From Dichotomocladium elegans (lineage: Eukaryota > Mucoromycota > Mucoromycetes > Mucorales > Lichtheimiaceae), in the NCBI GenBank assembly GCA_025716815.1, contig JAIXMN010000011.1, forward strand, positions 434,001-498,000: a DNA stretch of 64,000 nt, read 5' to 3'. The notes beneath the pieces were generated by a model, which was not told the DNA's origin, did no database searches, and worked only from the letters and a program-made list of their open reading frames with translations. Made by a program: the position numbers and the translations under genes. Shown here one piece after another: positions 34,033 through 46,360 of this stretch. The stretch's first letter is position 1. Each line of letters starts with the position of its first letter.

Positions 34033-36544
34033 GTCGTCAGCGTGATGGCACCGTTGTTAATCGAGCTCCGTTGGAATGAAACAGAGAAACTTGGTGCTGG
34101 GTATTGATTACAGAACGCTATAAAAAACCACGCCGGGTTCGCAAATGAAACCTTCGAATTGAAGTGCCGAAAGAGACGCTATTTTTAATTACTAGATTAG
34201 TAGATGCATGCCGCTCCTTGGCTGATAAGTACAGGCGTTCCAAGGAAGATTCTAGAGGACGCGCGGATGGTGGAAATGTACTTGTGCTTTATTGAGACTT
34301 CTGAGACGAGTGAGGGTACCCCGTGAAAAGCTCAAGGATGCGGGACGTGGAGATGGTTTTGTGAATGTAACTGGGATCGTGCCTTATGCAACACAGTGCT
34401 CAGCCATAATTATCACGTTTGGATTAAACGGCTCTATCAGTAATTATGATAGTGGTTGTGGTCACCTCCATCGGCCTGAGTGTGTACCTCGTGATCCTTC
34501 TGTCCTCATCCCTCGTGGATGATGGAAGATATCATACTAATAACAAAAAGTGCAATATCGATTGACATCAATAGACTTCAAAAGTTTGCCCTGATTATGA
34601 ACACATCCTGATGCTGACATAGAATTGCACACTTGATCCTGGTGTTCCTGCAAGTTTCAGCTCTCCATGATCATGTATTTCCTTTGGCTTACATTCACAC
34701 AAGAACCCTAATCCTCTCCTGATTGATATAGCGCTTTATTTCTTTATCATTCAGGCCTTTTAGCTCTTTGGGGAAGAAAAGAATGAAATTCCTGATGCCA
34801 TGAGACATCCCTCAAATTCCAACGGCATGCTGACAGTAGCCTGGAACATGCTGAATGTTAATCATAATTTAATAGTTGCAGCGGTCTATTTCACTTGCCC
34901 TAACGTCCACGGCAAGCGAAGACCTCCACAGCCTTTGTCAGTCGCAGATATCAGACTACGCGGTGTTCGACTACCTGGATTTGCGCGCAACTAAGGTAAA
35001 ATGCGACTGTATTCTTCTCCTGGAGTTGGCTACCTTCATTAAGAAGTATTGATAACCGTTGGCTGACTCAATAAAGAAAGAAATGCAGTCGACGATAGAA
35101 GAATTGGTCATTGAAATCATTTCAGCGTTCATGAAAATAAACGCATGAGCAAAGTGCTCATGTTTGGAGCTGTGGTTGGTATTGTGGGACAGAAGAGATT
35201 CGGCAAATTCGAAGAAAGAATTGCAGTATTCCTCAGAAACGTCTACTCAACTTCACCCCGGTACGCACAAAGTACTCGCACATATATACGACTATCATCG
35301 ACTCTACTCATGACATGATTTGCAAACGTGTTGTTACAGCACTCAGAACAAGGACTCAGCTTGATAACTCGACCAGGTAGAGTCACCTGGGAGAAATCTG
35401 AGGGGGTAAAAAACGCAGATCGAATAGATTAGGACATGGTTGAAAATGAAGCTTTGTTTGAGTGAAAAAAACAAAGAGGTGTGGGTCTCGATGCCTCTAC
35501 ATTTGGTGGAGAAGAATACTTATGGAGGGATTTTTAAGCTTGTAGTGAAGGACATGCAGACGTGATCTAGGATCGTATCTCGGGAAGGCGGAAAGCGTTT
35601 GATCAACGAAAGTGCGATGACCCAGAAGGAAGACTTGAGAGGGCAGTCCATAAGATGGCGATGGTTGCATTCTGGTTCAATGTATATAAAGATTTGTGAG
35701 ATGCATGTGGGAATAACCTCTTCATGCATATTTGCTGGGAGACTGAGATTTCGTAACCGCAAAGGGATGAATGGAGCTGAAAGGGAGAATTGCACTAGGT
35801 GAAAAGCAAAAGATCCAATCATTACGACTTCCGACGTCGTGTAAGTCACAAGCGGCAGATCTGGATAGATACTGAAGAAGTTAAACGTGCTTGCAAGAGT
35901 ATGAACTAACTGAAAGAACTAACAACGACTAATTTACAGAATGCAGCGCGACAAGAGATGAGACCTTGTAATAATAAACCGTGGTCAGGAAAAACAGACG
36001 AAGTCGACAAACCAAAGTGAACAGATAGAAAAATATGAAGGGATAGCTGGTAAAGAGAACCAAATAAAAAAAATCCTTCGAATATGATGATGCTTTTATT
36101 ACCCGTTGCATCAGCCCTAGTCCGGCAGGCAACTAAGACGAGAGGGCAAGGAGGATCTGTCACTAGCGGCGTAATTGGAAGGCCCGAAAGTCTATGAGAA
36201 TGTGACATATGCATCAGATTCTATGATATTAATAGCCTGTATAGACAAGCATCATTTTTTTCAAGCATCTACACCGACTCAGCGTCTAAAACTGTAGTTC
36301 CTTGAACAAATATTTATTCAGTAATCAATCAACTCTGTATATTAAAATAATATAAAGGTATCAGTTATGACTTCAATCTACCATATCTCTGTGATAACGC
36401 CTCACTGATGTAATAAAGTTTAAGCCCTATTCGATTTATCTTAGAAGCAATCCCTCGGTTGATCTCTTCCTTGCTTCGTGGCATGGACGAGACATCAAAA
36501 GACTTTCGCACGAATATCTCTTCATATAACAGTTTATTTAAGAT
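34033..36544. other. gene-poor stretch
   Basis: About 2.5 kb upstream of myosin. The first few hundred bases should hold the myosin promoter. Open frames of up to 109 codons on both strands show no motif, no paired exons and no repeat I can recognise. Confidence 0.4.
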
Positions 36545-37010
36545 TTGAATCACGGTATCCTTCCACCTGATGAAAGAGAGTTGAACAATCGCCATATTAC
36601 TTACAACTTCCGCACCCATGGTGCTGTTTACCATAACATCGTACCGGTGTTTTCCAATGTCAACGCCACTCCAGCATTTGCACAAATTTACAACCATGAT
36701 CCAGCTACCGAGTTACAAACTACGCTAGACGCATCCATGATCCTATTACGCGAACAAACCTTTAAGCAGCTACAAGCATTAATGCATGAAGAGAAGCAAT
36801 TTGTGCGCATATATCGTATTACGACGGAGATCGCTCGAAATGAGGGCATGGATCGTGAACGCATGATCATTCAAACATAAGTTAACCCAGCCCATTGCCG
36901 GTACAGCAGACGGGCTGCCCAAGGAATTGGTATCCTCGTTGTGGAATCAAGTGATACAGAACAAGCCAACAACCGAGACATTGTAATGCGCAATAGGGGC
37001 ACAACACTCG
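36545..37010 (+). mobile_element. Helitron helicase-like fragment (relic)
   Basis: One frame has NFRTHGAVYHNIVPVF, PAFAQIYNHDPATELQTTLD and MHEEKQFVRIYRI; past its stop a second frame resumes with RYSRRAAQGIGILVVESSDT and RDIVMRNRGT. This order fits the Helitron-like N-terminal region of fungal Rep/helicase proteins (FRTHGALYH, an IYxxDP block, PFVxxYRxAxE, RRYN, then the RDIVL block). The Rep and helicase cores are absent, so it is a small dead fragment. Confidence 0.55.
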
Positions 37011-39150
37011 CCCGCTTCCTCTTTCTCCTCGTCTCCCCAACTCCCTTCACCAATCCCTCCGCTGCTCGCCTGCCTTCCGTCCTTCACCAATCTTCTCCTG
37101 CTACTCTGTCTGCATCTGCATCTATTTCTGTGCGCCACCGCCAACAAATGAGCTCAATAACGACGAAGTGACTGTAACCGACCTGATAAGCGATATCAAA
37201 GTTTAGCATCCAAACGATACGCTCTCAACCCCAGCGGCGATAAGACCTTTTCTCAATATCTCCACTGCTGCGTTATTATAGCCACACTAACAGATTTTAA
37301 CTGTAATCAGATCGATGGACAAAAATAAACGGGCATAAGCCTATATGGAGGACATTCTGGGTCACATCGACTCCTCTATTGCCAGCCTCAACTCGAGAAT
37401 TGACAAACCTAGCTCAGTGCGGGATGACTTGGTTGTGGCAACAGGAGACATTGTGGTTGTAGCAAGGAATAAAGCCTGCACAATGTATGCCTAGGCCTTG
37501 CGCCCTGCTCAACGCCAATTATTCAATGATGCATGGGAACGTGGAGATATCCCCCTGATGTATTGTCACCGCCAGCATACTGGAACCGTATTTTGCGTGC
37601 CCGTATATATGGCGATTATCACCCATACACATGTCATATCGTGTAGTAATCGTCGCTTTTTTATATCACACATGCAATTTTTATGGGATCATATTGTCAG
37701 TTTTGCTTTGTTGTCTTTGAGATGGTATACTGTTCTCTATTGTTGTACACCAGGCACTGATTTGATTAGGGATGATTGGCATATATGGCTACCTTTGAAA
37801 GTTTTGATGCTGGGCCCCCAAAAACCAATTTTACGCAGGTCCCCCAAAATGTTTTCAAAGCAGGGGACATTACGTGAATGAAATAAATGATACTCTATAT
37901 TTTTGTCTCATACCAGACTAATGTTCATTACTCGCCTATCAAGCAAGTATAGATCGCTATTTAATCATATTATATGAAGGAAGAACATCGATACCACACT
38001 TATTAATTTTGTTTTCAGCTAGACGATTGCTTATGTCATGGCTAAAAAGCCTAGTACAGTATTATTACTGCGTAACGGAAAGGCGTGGTACGTACAGTCA
38101 ACATTTGCAACTCGCGACCTACCCTTCCATTGGTCGAAGCGGAAAAGGGGAAAGCAGCAAGCTGAGTCTGAGGGTGGGGGTAGCCAAGGCCGGTGGGATT
38201 GGGGCAGCAGGACTCGGTTCGAATCAGAGAATCACGCACCCCCAAAGTAAAAAAAAAAGAAAAGAAACAGGACCCTGCACGGGCGACTCCCTTTTCTGAA
38301 GCGACCGACTTGAGAGGTAATCGGAACAAATTCTGTAGTTAATAGAGAGTACATTTACGACCATGGGAAAATCGGTAGGTTAAGCAACTGACGTTCAATC
38401 AGCGTGAGACTTTTCCACCAGCGCCTAGCTCATTCTTTGTTCGGCTGTTGGATTTTTTTTTTTGGTTAGCTACTCGAAAAGAATGGCACACAAAAATGAG
38501 ATGTTACATAAATGCATGGCATAGATCAAGATGTTACTGCGGAAAGGAGGATTTTACGAAGCTACCTTACCTCGTTGCTCTTCGATGACATATCCCCCGC
38601 ATTCGCGGATCACATAATCTATTAAGGTTTACATACAATTTCCTTAAAAGTAAAAGCTGTGGGAATCGGTTGAATGCTGCGGGGAAACGGAAAATTAAGA
38701 AACCTTCTGCGACACCTATGTTTTTTTTTCATTACCTTGGAAGCCACCCGAAGTTATGTGTCGCTATATATTGGTTGATTGGTCACCATCGGCAACCTTC
38801 AGTTGTACTAGATATTTATTCTCAACCGTATTACAACCCATCCAAATTTACTTGAAAACGGGCGCCAATATCGTCGGTCTTGGAAAAAAAACAGGTATGA
38901 GATTTTTCAGAATTTTTTTCCCTTGGTGTTGACGGAATAATTCAGGGGAAAATCGCCGAACGGAGGAGGTAAAAGACTTTTCGGCTTGTGTTCAACCCGT
39001 AAAGCGAATGAAGAAGTTTAGAATGGATTAATATTGGGATAAACCAGTAGATATAGACTAAACGATGTGGTTATAAAAGGGATCATGGCAAAGAGGAGCC
39101 ACATCGTGGGTATCCTTCAGCGTTCTAGGGAACAATCACAAAAAGAGAGA

Positions 39151-39171
39151 AAATGTCAAATTTTGACATTT
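39151..39171. promoter_or_regulatory. perfect 10-bp dyad upstream of sugar transporter
   Basis: AAATGTCAAA, one base, then TTTGACATTT: an exact inverted repeat about 280 bases upstream of the FucP-type transporter ATG. It could bind a dimeric regulator. It is AT-rich, so chance is a real alternative. Confidence 0.3.
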
Positions 39172-39362
39172 AATTACACCTATTTTCGGGAAAGCATCGC
39201 TTTCTCTCACAGACACCTCTTTTGTTTCTCCACACTCTGAAAGCGTCATATTAGCAAGGGTGGGAAAGTACACAACATCCGGATGCGTTCATGAACATAT
39301 ATTGGTTCCTGTAGGACGTCAGTGCCATTGATGCTTGATTCAGCTGACCTACATGAGCCGAT

Positions 39363-39372
39363 GGTATAAAAA
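39363..39372 (+). promoter_or_regulatory. TATA box of sugar transporter
   Basis: GGTATAAAAA lies about 85 bases upstream of the ATG at 39450, the same spacing as for the thaumatin-like gene, and is followed by a CT-rich leader. Confidence 0.5.
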
Positions 39373-39449
39373 GACCCTTCGCTTCTTGTCATTATCATCT
39401 CACCCCCTCTCCCCCTCCTCCTCGTCTTTCGCACATAGCCACTTGCATT

Positions 39450-41113
39450 ATGGGTATCAAAGAGACGTGGAATACAAAAATTGTCGGCCGAATTGCCGCT
39501 CCAAAGACAAGTGACGATGCAGATCATGGGCCCAGTTACTTCTTCCCTGGTGTACTGGTCACAAGTCTCTTCTTTCTTTGGGGATTTAGCTATGGCCTAC
39601 TCGATACGCTAAACAAGCACTTCCAAAATGTCCTTCACATCAGTACGTATAAGCTCTTGCAACGATCATTTTTCTCTACACGGAGCATTTACTTATATAT
39701 TGTTTTTGTGAACATATAGCAACTACACAGACCACGTACATGCAGGTTGCTTACTTTGGCGCATACTTCATCATTAGTCCAATGTAAGTATAGCAGAGCT
39801 TGAAGAGGAAAGCTCGGACGAGGTTATACTTAACCATGATTGTAGTGCTGGCCTGATTTTACGCCGATTTGGTTACAAAAAGACGATTATTTTTGGTCTT
39901 TTGCTGTATGTCCTTGGTGCGCTCTGTTTCTATCCCGCTGCAGTGAACGGCTCCTATGGCGGCTTTGTGGGATCGCTGTTCACGATTGCAACGGGTATTG
40001 TGATGCTTGAAAACTGTAAGTCCTCTCCTTTCTGCCCATGCTTGCATGCTTGCTTTACTCGTGCATACATAAGCAGGATCGGCTGACGATGCGGTTGATT
40101 TTCCTGTTTGTAGGCGCAAACACATACCTTACTATTATCGGATCAAGACGCTGGTCGGCTTTCCGTATCACCATCGCACAGGCCTTCAACGGCATTGGCA
40201 CGACCATTTCGCCCATTATTGCAGCCTACGCTTTCTTTGGCGGTGACGAATCCGAAGCGGGCGACCTTGACTCTGTGAAGTGGACTTATGTCGGTGTCGG
40301 CTGCGGTGTATTCTGCATTGCGATCCTGTTCTGCTTTGCGAAGATTCCAGAGTTCGACGAGGAGGCCCAAATGCGAGCCGAGGCCGAAGCGTCGGGTGCT
40401 GTTATGCGCCGTGCATCGTTCAAATCGCCTCATTTATGGCTTGGTGCGATCACGCAGTTTGTTTATACCGGCAACCAGGTGGGTGTTGCATCAATGTTCA
40501 TCTATTACGCCACCATCGTCGGCGGCAACTCGGAGAAGTGGAGCGCAACCTTGTTGGCCCTCGGTCAGATGTGCTTCACCATTGGTCGTTTTGTGGGTGC
40601 AGCACTCATGCGTTACTTTAAAGCCGAGCATCTTCTGGCTGGCTACGCCGTGTGTGCGGTTGTCACCACTATTGGTACCATCGCAAGCACGAACCCCAAT
40701 GCAACCTACACCCTCTTGATCATTCTCTTTTTCGAGAGCATCATGTTCCCCACCAACTTTGCCTTAGCGACAAAGGATCTTGGCCGAAACTACAAGTTTG
40801 GCGCACCGATCTGTAAGTGAATATGTCACCCAAGATGGTAGCCTCAAGCTAATATCCTCAATTCTATTTCATAGTGGTCATGGGTGTTGCTGGTGGTGCC
40901 TTGTTCCCTACCCTCATGGCGCTGATCAAAGACCACAAGAGCATCAATATGTCATTTATTCTCCCGTTAATCGGTTTTGTGATGGAATTCTTCTACGGCC
41001 TCTGGGGCAGCCGATGGATCAAATACGTTGACGTGGAACCGCGAGACAATGCCGCTGTTGAGGAAGCAGGCTCATCCACCGACAGCGACCTCGGCGAAAA
41101 GCTGTCCAAATAA
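39450..41113 (+). CDS. FucP-type MFS sugar transporter
   Basis: Five exons (39450-39642, 39720-39783, 39846-40015, 40114-40812, 40875-41113) encode 454 residues. The FucP/GluP branch of the major facilitator family imports hexoses such as L-fucose, glucose or galactose with protons. Recognised by LFFLWGFSYGLLDTLNKHFQ in helix 1, TTYMQVAYFGAYFIISP in helix 2, then GLILRRFGYKKTIIFGLLL. ENCANTYLTIIG lies in the region of helix 4. Twelve spans are expected; a central loop (residues about 225-265) is acidic. The tail is acidic and cytosolic. The exact sugar is not predictable. It is the first of two plasma-membrane transporters in tandem; the next is a lactate permease. Confidence 0.9.
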
Positions 41114-42492
41114 GACAGTGATTATTCTATTTGCATACGCACCCCGACTCCCCCAATCCCTTATATGCGTGTATATATTTCTATGTATTCTCTAAATGTT
41201 TCTTTTTTTTTTTGCGCGCGAAAGGAGAAGAAACAGCCTTCCTCGTCCTGTTTAATTCAATTTATATACGTCGTCCACCCATAATACATATCTTTTTAAC
41301 TCCAACCTCCCGCTCCGTCGAGTAATGCCTTTTTGCGCTACCGAAATTCGATCCCTCTTTTCGGCTAAACTAGTTTTTGCTCAGCGCGGTTCGATACGCA
41401 ATTCCTGATCACTTCTTGCTGACACATTGTCAATTTGAAAGCTCTTTATGCAGGACTGCCAATGGAAAAGAGAGATAGAGAGATAGAAAGGGAGGGAATT
41501 GTGTGTAGCAAAAACATTTCACGTAGCCTCGGTCGCCCCTCGGCAGCGGCAAAGGCTTACCACGCACCCTTGTGTTGTCCTTTTCTTTGTGCACCGGTAG
41601 CACACGCTCCAAACAAGGCCCGCGCTGTGTTTTGATTTTGAAAGCCAAACGGCTCATCAACTCCCTCTGAAACACAAAGATTTGATTTCCCACAGTGCTT
41701 CTTCAATAACGTCACTGGCTATTAATTAGTCGTTCTCCTCATCGATTTGCTTACAAATCCCTTATACCCCCGACATAATCAGCAAAGGACAGTGTACATG
41801 TCCACCACTCTATCAAATTCTATAATTTTTCAGACAACAGGAGTCGCGTTTCATTCCATTTGGTCAAAATGCGGGGAGGGCGGAGGAAGTGGAAGCGCGC
41901 GCACGCGCAAGAAAAAAACAAGGGGAATTTTCTTTGAGCGGGGCAGAAAATTAGATTCTCCTGTCTCCAATAATAGCCACGACAAACTAAGCTGGACCAC
42001 TGAGATTGGAAACCCTCCCCACGTTGTGTAACGTACTTCCCCTATCTATATTTGTGGGGAAAAGGCCGGGTTCCCCGCCTAATCGTTAGACGAACTGTCG
42101 GTTTTTCGTTTCGGCCTGGTATGCGAACAATAGATCTTAAGCATCCACTACAAAGCGGCAACATACCCTTTTTGCATTTCTCTGATATGATTTATGGAAA
42201 GAGTTTCTGGAAAAAGCAACGCGAGTTCCTCTCACGTTCGTTGCTAACGGATCCAAATGGGGAACGATCCGTCCACATGATCTGGGAAAGGCGGGGTAAC
42301 ATGGAAGGGCCTCGCACTGGGCAAAGCTTTCAATCACCGATCACTTCTCCGGCTTTTGGTGAAACCAATCTTTTTTTTTTTTTCACATCGATGTCGTAAA
42401 TGGTCACATCTCCACAACGATAAATACCGTATCCAGGTCTTCTCGATCGTTGTCATCCACATCTTCTTTTTCTCACTTTCTACCTTAATACC
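41114..42492. other. intergenic
   Basis: Nearly 1.4 kb between the two transporter genes. It has T-runs and CT-rich patches near the right end, typical of a promoter, and no coding content I can support. Confidence 0.4.
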
Positions 42493-44918
42493 ATGGTGGA
42501 TATCCCACAGGCGCCCCCAGAGGCATATGCATCATATTTTGTCCAGCCACTAGCACCCATCGGCGGCAGTCTCGTTGGATCATTTTTTGTCGGATTGATA
42601 CCTCTCTTTCTCGTCCTCATCTTTCTGGGTGTTGTACGCTTACCTGCCTACGCTTCCGCTTTTATATCTCTCGTTGTTTGGTAAATACACTTTTTTCCCA
42701 AGGACCTGTCAAAACTCTTGGTGTTTGTCTAACACGCCCACGCCTCCCTTTTTTGTCGGTTACATCGAAATGCTTCTTTTAGTATATTTATTGCGATTTT
42801 CGGATGGGACATGCCTGCGCAACAAGCATTCTCTGCCATTGCTAATGGTCTTGTTTTCGCAAATTGGCCAATCATGTGGATTGTCTTCCACGCCATGTAA
42901 GTTGACTGTCCTCTCCCTTCCCAAACTCTATACGCATCCTTCATTTTTCTCACTGGCCTGTGAAATAGGCTTGTCTATAACGTTGCTGTCCGCTCAGGCG
43001 TGTTCACTATTTTCCGACGATGGATGTTGACAAATACACCTGCTGACAAGCGCGTCTTTTTGCTTCTCGTTGCATTCAGCTTTTGTGCTGTCCTTGAAGG
43101 TGGGTAAAAAAAATACCTTCTTTTGCAGCAACATTCCGGATGCAATGTGCCAACGACATTCTTCCTTTTTAGGTGTGGCTGGTTTCGGTACGCCTGGCGC
43201 CATCTGCTCGGCACTGCTTGTATCGCTAGGGTAAGCCATTTTGCCTGGTCTGCATGTGCAAGATTGTTAATTCCCCCATCAATAGATTTGAGCCTCTTCA
43301 GGCACTGACGTTCGTGCTCCTCTTTGACACTACGCCTGTCGCTTTTGGTGCTCTCGGTATTCCGGTCACCACCCTCGGTCGCCTTACGGACATCGAAGCG
43401 GATAAGATCGCTGCGATGTTGGGTCGTATCTTGCCCTTGTTCTCGCTCTTTTTGCCTGTGTACGGCCTGTACTTTTATGCCGGTAAGCATCTCCGCTGTT
43501 CGTTTCTTACAATATACTCAAACTTTTCGAATTACGTTTTAGGCTGGCGCGCTGGCGTTATCGAATGCTGGCCCCTTTCGGTTGTCGCCGGTATTTCATT
43601 TGCCGTCACCCAAGGCATCTTTGCCAATCTGGTGGGTCCCGAGCTTCCTGACCTGCTCTCCGGCCTTGTCTCGCTGCTGTCCATCATCGTTTTTGTTCAG
43701 TTCTGGAAGCCAAAGTTCCGTGAAGAATTCCGTGCTACGATGAACGCGACCGCTATTGATGATGATCCCACGAAGACCGAAGTTCAGGCCGAGGAAACGA
43801 GCGAGCAGTCACCAGCACCAACGCTAATGTCACGCCTTCAGTTTTGGAAGAAGAAGCAGCCTTTGGCTCCTGCACTGCCGACTGCTTCGTCATCCCCGAG
43901 CAGCAAGCCACGCGCTATCCGTGAACGCCTGCAGTTCTGGAACAACGATAAGAACAATTCCGCCGCATCGGTTGCCAGCGTCGGCTCTGGCTTAAACGTA
44001 GCAAACCCTGCGGCTGCGAATGATAAGAAGGAGGCGATGGCGCACCATGTCGAGATCGCTCCCACATCGAATGCTTTCAACCGTGACGAGGAGATGGCTT
44101 TTAGCCAGGGCGAGCTCGAGAAGCCCTCCGCCGCCCCTGACCTTGTCAAGCCGACGTTGTACGAAACCGTTGTTGCCTGGAGTCCCTGGGCATCAATCGT
44201 CATTGTTGTCATCATCTGGACATTTGCAAACGTCTCCAAATATGGTGCGCAGAACGTCCAATTCCCACACCTCCACAACCGTGTCTGGCTTACGCTGTAT
44301 GACAAGCCCTATGCTGCTATCTGGGCCTTCGAGCCGCTGTGCACCGGCACTGCCATTTTGATCGCAAATATCCTCTTCTCCATCATTGTCATCATCTACG
44401 GCACCCAGACTCCCGATTTTACACTGATGCTCTTCAAGGAGGCCTTCATCGACACTTGCAAGCAGCTCATGTGGGCGGACGTGACTGTCTCGCTTATCAT
44501 GGCATTTGCGTACCTGTACAACTACTCGGGCATTGTCTACACGATCGGCCTAACACTTTCCCAGGTTGGCCGTGCCTTCCCGTTCTTATCGGCCTGGATC
44601 GGTTGGATCGGCTGTTTCTTGACCGGAAGTGACACATCTGCCAACTCGTTGTTCGGTAATCTCCAGGTCGTTGCTGCTAAGGAAATCGGCTTGTCGGCCA
44701 TCCTCATGGCTGCCACCAACACTGCTGGTGCAGTCACCTCAAAGATGATCTCGCCCCAGACCCTAACCACTGGCGTGTCGACCATTCGCATGCACGGCAA
44801 AGAGGGTCAGGTGCTCCGTCGCACCATTCCGCACTCGCTCTTCTTTGTGTGCCTGGTGGGCGCCATCACATGCTTTGAGCAATATGTCATTCCCGGCATC
44901 ATCCCCCCGGAGAATTAA
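42493..44918 (+). CDS. L-lactate permease (LctP family)
   Basis: Six exons (42493-42680, 42783-42896, 42969-43099, 43173-43230, 43286-43482, 43543-44918) give 687 residues, longer than the 530-600 of bacterial LctP. The family moves lactate or glycolate with protons across the plasma membrane. Key blocks: LEGVAGFGTPGAICSALLVS, TTPVAFGALGIPVTTLG and NSLFGNLQVVAAKEIGLSA followed by ATNTAGAVTSKMISPQT. Many hydrophobic helices surround an enlarged central cytosolic loop (residues about 315-430) that is Ala/Pro/Glu-rich and contains two copies of a RLQFW motif (SRLQFWKKK and ERLQFWNND). The family is mostly prokaryotic, so a bacterial origin is possible, but five introns show long residence in the fungus. 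Confidence 0.88.
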
Positions 44919-46360
44919 CGCTCCCAGTCAGTCTACTTTTTTTTTTTCCACAACTCTTGTTTAATTCTCTTTTTTCTTTGTATATATTATCTTTCTGCAA
45001 TACATAGTTTCTAGATATTCTTTTTCTTGCCATGCTACGTGCTTATTGTAATAAAAACACTCTCTATTTCCTTTTCTTCCTCTCTTTCCCTATTTGTCCT
45101 TTTTTTTCTCCGGAATAAATGTTACGCAATATAGCATTATTACGCTTCCGATGACGGTACCATGGTATTGATTGTGCCGATCGCATCTGCGGCACGATGG
45201 AATTATGCCATCTCCGACGATGGTGTACCCGTCCTTGACAAGCGCAGATTTTCTTTTGCTTCTATCTTATCAGGGCATAGAGTCCGCTGCACCTATTTCA
45301 TCCGATCTATATGATATGTGGAACGCTGAGCTCGTGATGATGGATGCCTGCACTCGTTCTGCACATAACAACGTATAAAGAAAGGGGGGAAGGGGATGCC
45401 GAGTAAATCGAGTCAATGAAAAAACCACTACTTGAGTTCGCATTTAGCTTGAAAAGCAAAGAAAACGCAGCTGTAAAGTTCTATGCACAGTGTTTCTTGC
45501 TTGAATCTCGTTCGCCACCGCCCCCTTGCCCTTTCGCAAATGCTCTTTATCGAGAACCTGCATAATGTTGTACATTTGTGTCTTTATATAGTCTTATAGC
45601 CAGTTAGCAAACGAAATTTCCTAGCGCTCGCTCGTCTCTGCTGCGTATATTTCCAAGAGAAAGCTCATATAAGAAAGAAAGTGTAAATATATCGTTAGGT
45701 GGTAACTGTAAGTCTATGCTGTTATGCCACCTGCTCTCGCTATCCCCTGTTACATAGGTCGCCATTAAGAGCGAGTGGACACACGGTGAGGGATGTGGGC
45801 AGCCGCAAACACACGCACACACAACGTACGCACATATGGAAATAGAGAAAGCATTTGACCGTGATCATCTACGTTAGCCGAATCTTCTTTGCGTCCACAA
45901 TAAGACGAGCACAGGCATTTTCCGCTCCGCCTCGCCGCTCCCCTTGTTCAGTCAAATGGTTCGCAGAGAATGACGCATTCCCACTGACATTGACCATTTA
46001 GACACATTATTGCTAAAGCTACATCTTTTACTCAAGCCGATACCCGGATCAGACATGATGTATAACTCTGAACTTTCTCGGGTCTCCCCTGAGCAGGAAC
46101 CTTTCAGCCCTCTTCTCACCCCTTTGTTGGCCCAACTTTAATTTGCAAGGGAGAAGACCATGTTGCTGGCTGCACATCACTACATCGCCTCCTTATCAGA
46201 AGTATGACCCAAAGAGAGAGAGAGAGAGAGATCCATCCCTGGTTGTCCTTCAGAAACAACCTCATTTAAGAACTACTTTATATTCCTGTCCTTCCTCCCT
46301 CCTCCTTCTCCTTCTCCTCTATCTCTCATTCTTTCTCTTTATATACATTCAGGCGGGAAG
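44919..46360. other. intergenic
   Basis: 1.4 kb. T-rich 3' flank of the permease; a GA repeat at about 46214-46231; CT-rich leader directly before the lipase ATG. Frames such as 45172-45378 have no motif. Confidence 0.4.

Larger units (their letters stand above)
37011..39449. other. gene-poor stretch
   Basis: About 2.4 kb. A readable stretch at 37345-37580 (MEDILGHIDSSIASLNSRID, then LRPAQRQLFNDAWERGD after a stop) may be another element remnant. The 70-codon frame at 38038-38250 has no domain. A tRNA-B-box-like hairpin lies at 38176-38243 and a perfect dyad at 39151-39171. The right end is the promoter of the sugar transporter. Confidence 0.4.

Noticed and set aside
38176..38243. A tRNA gene
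   Set aside because: The T-arm-like part is followed by sequence that cannot pair with the 5' end at tRNA distances, and no anticodon arm can be placed.
38038..38250. 70-codon frame as a gene
   Set aside because: Arg/Lys/Gly-rich without domain or splice support; overlaps the B-box-like structure.
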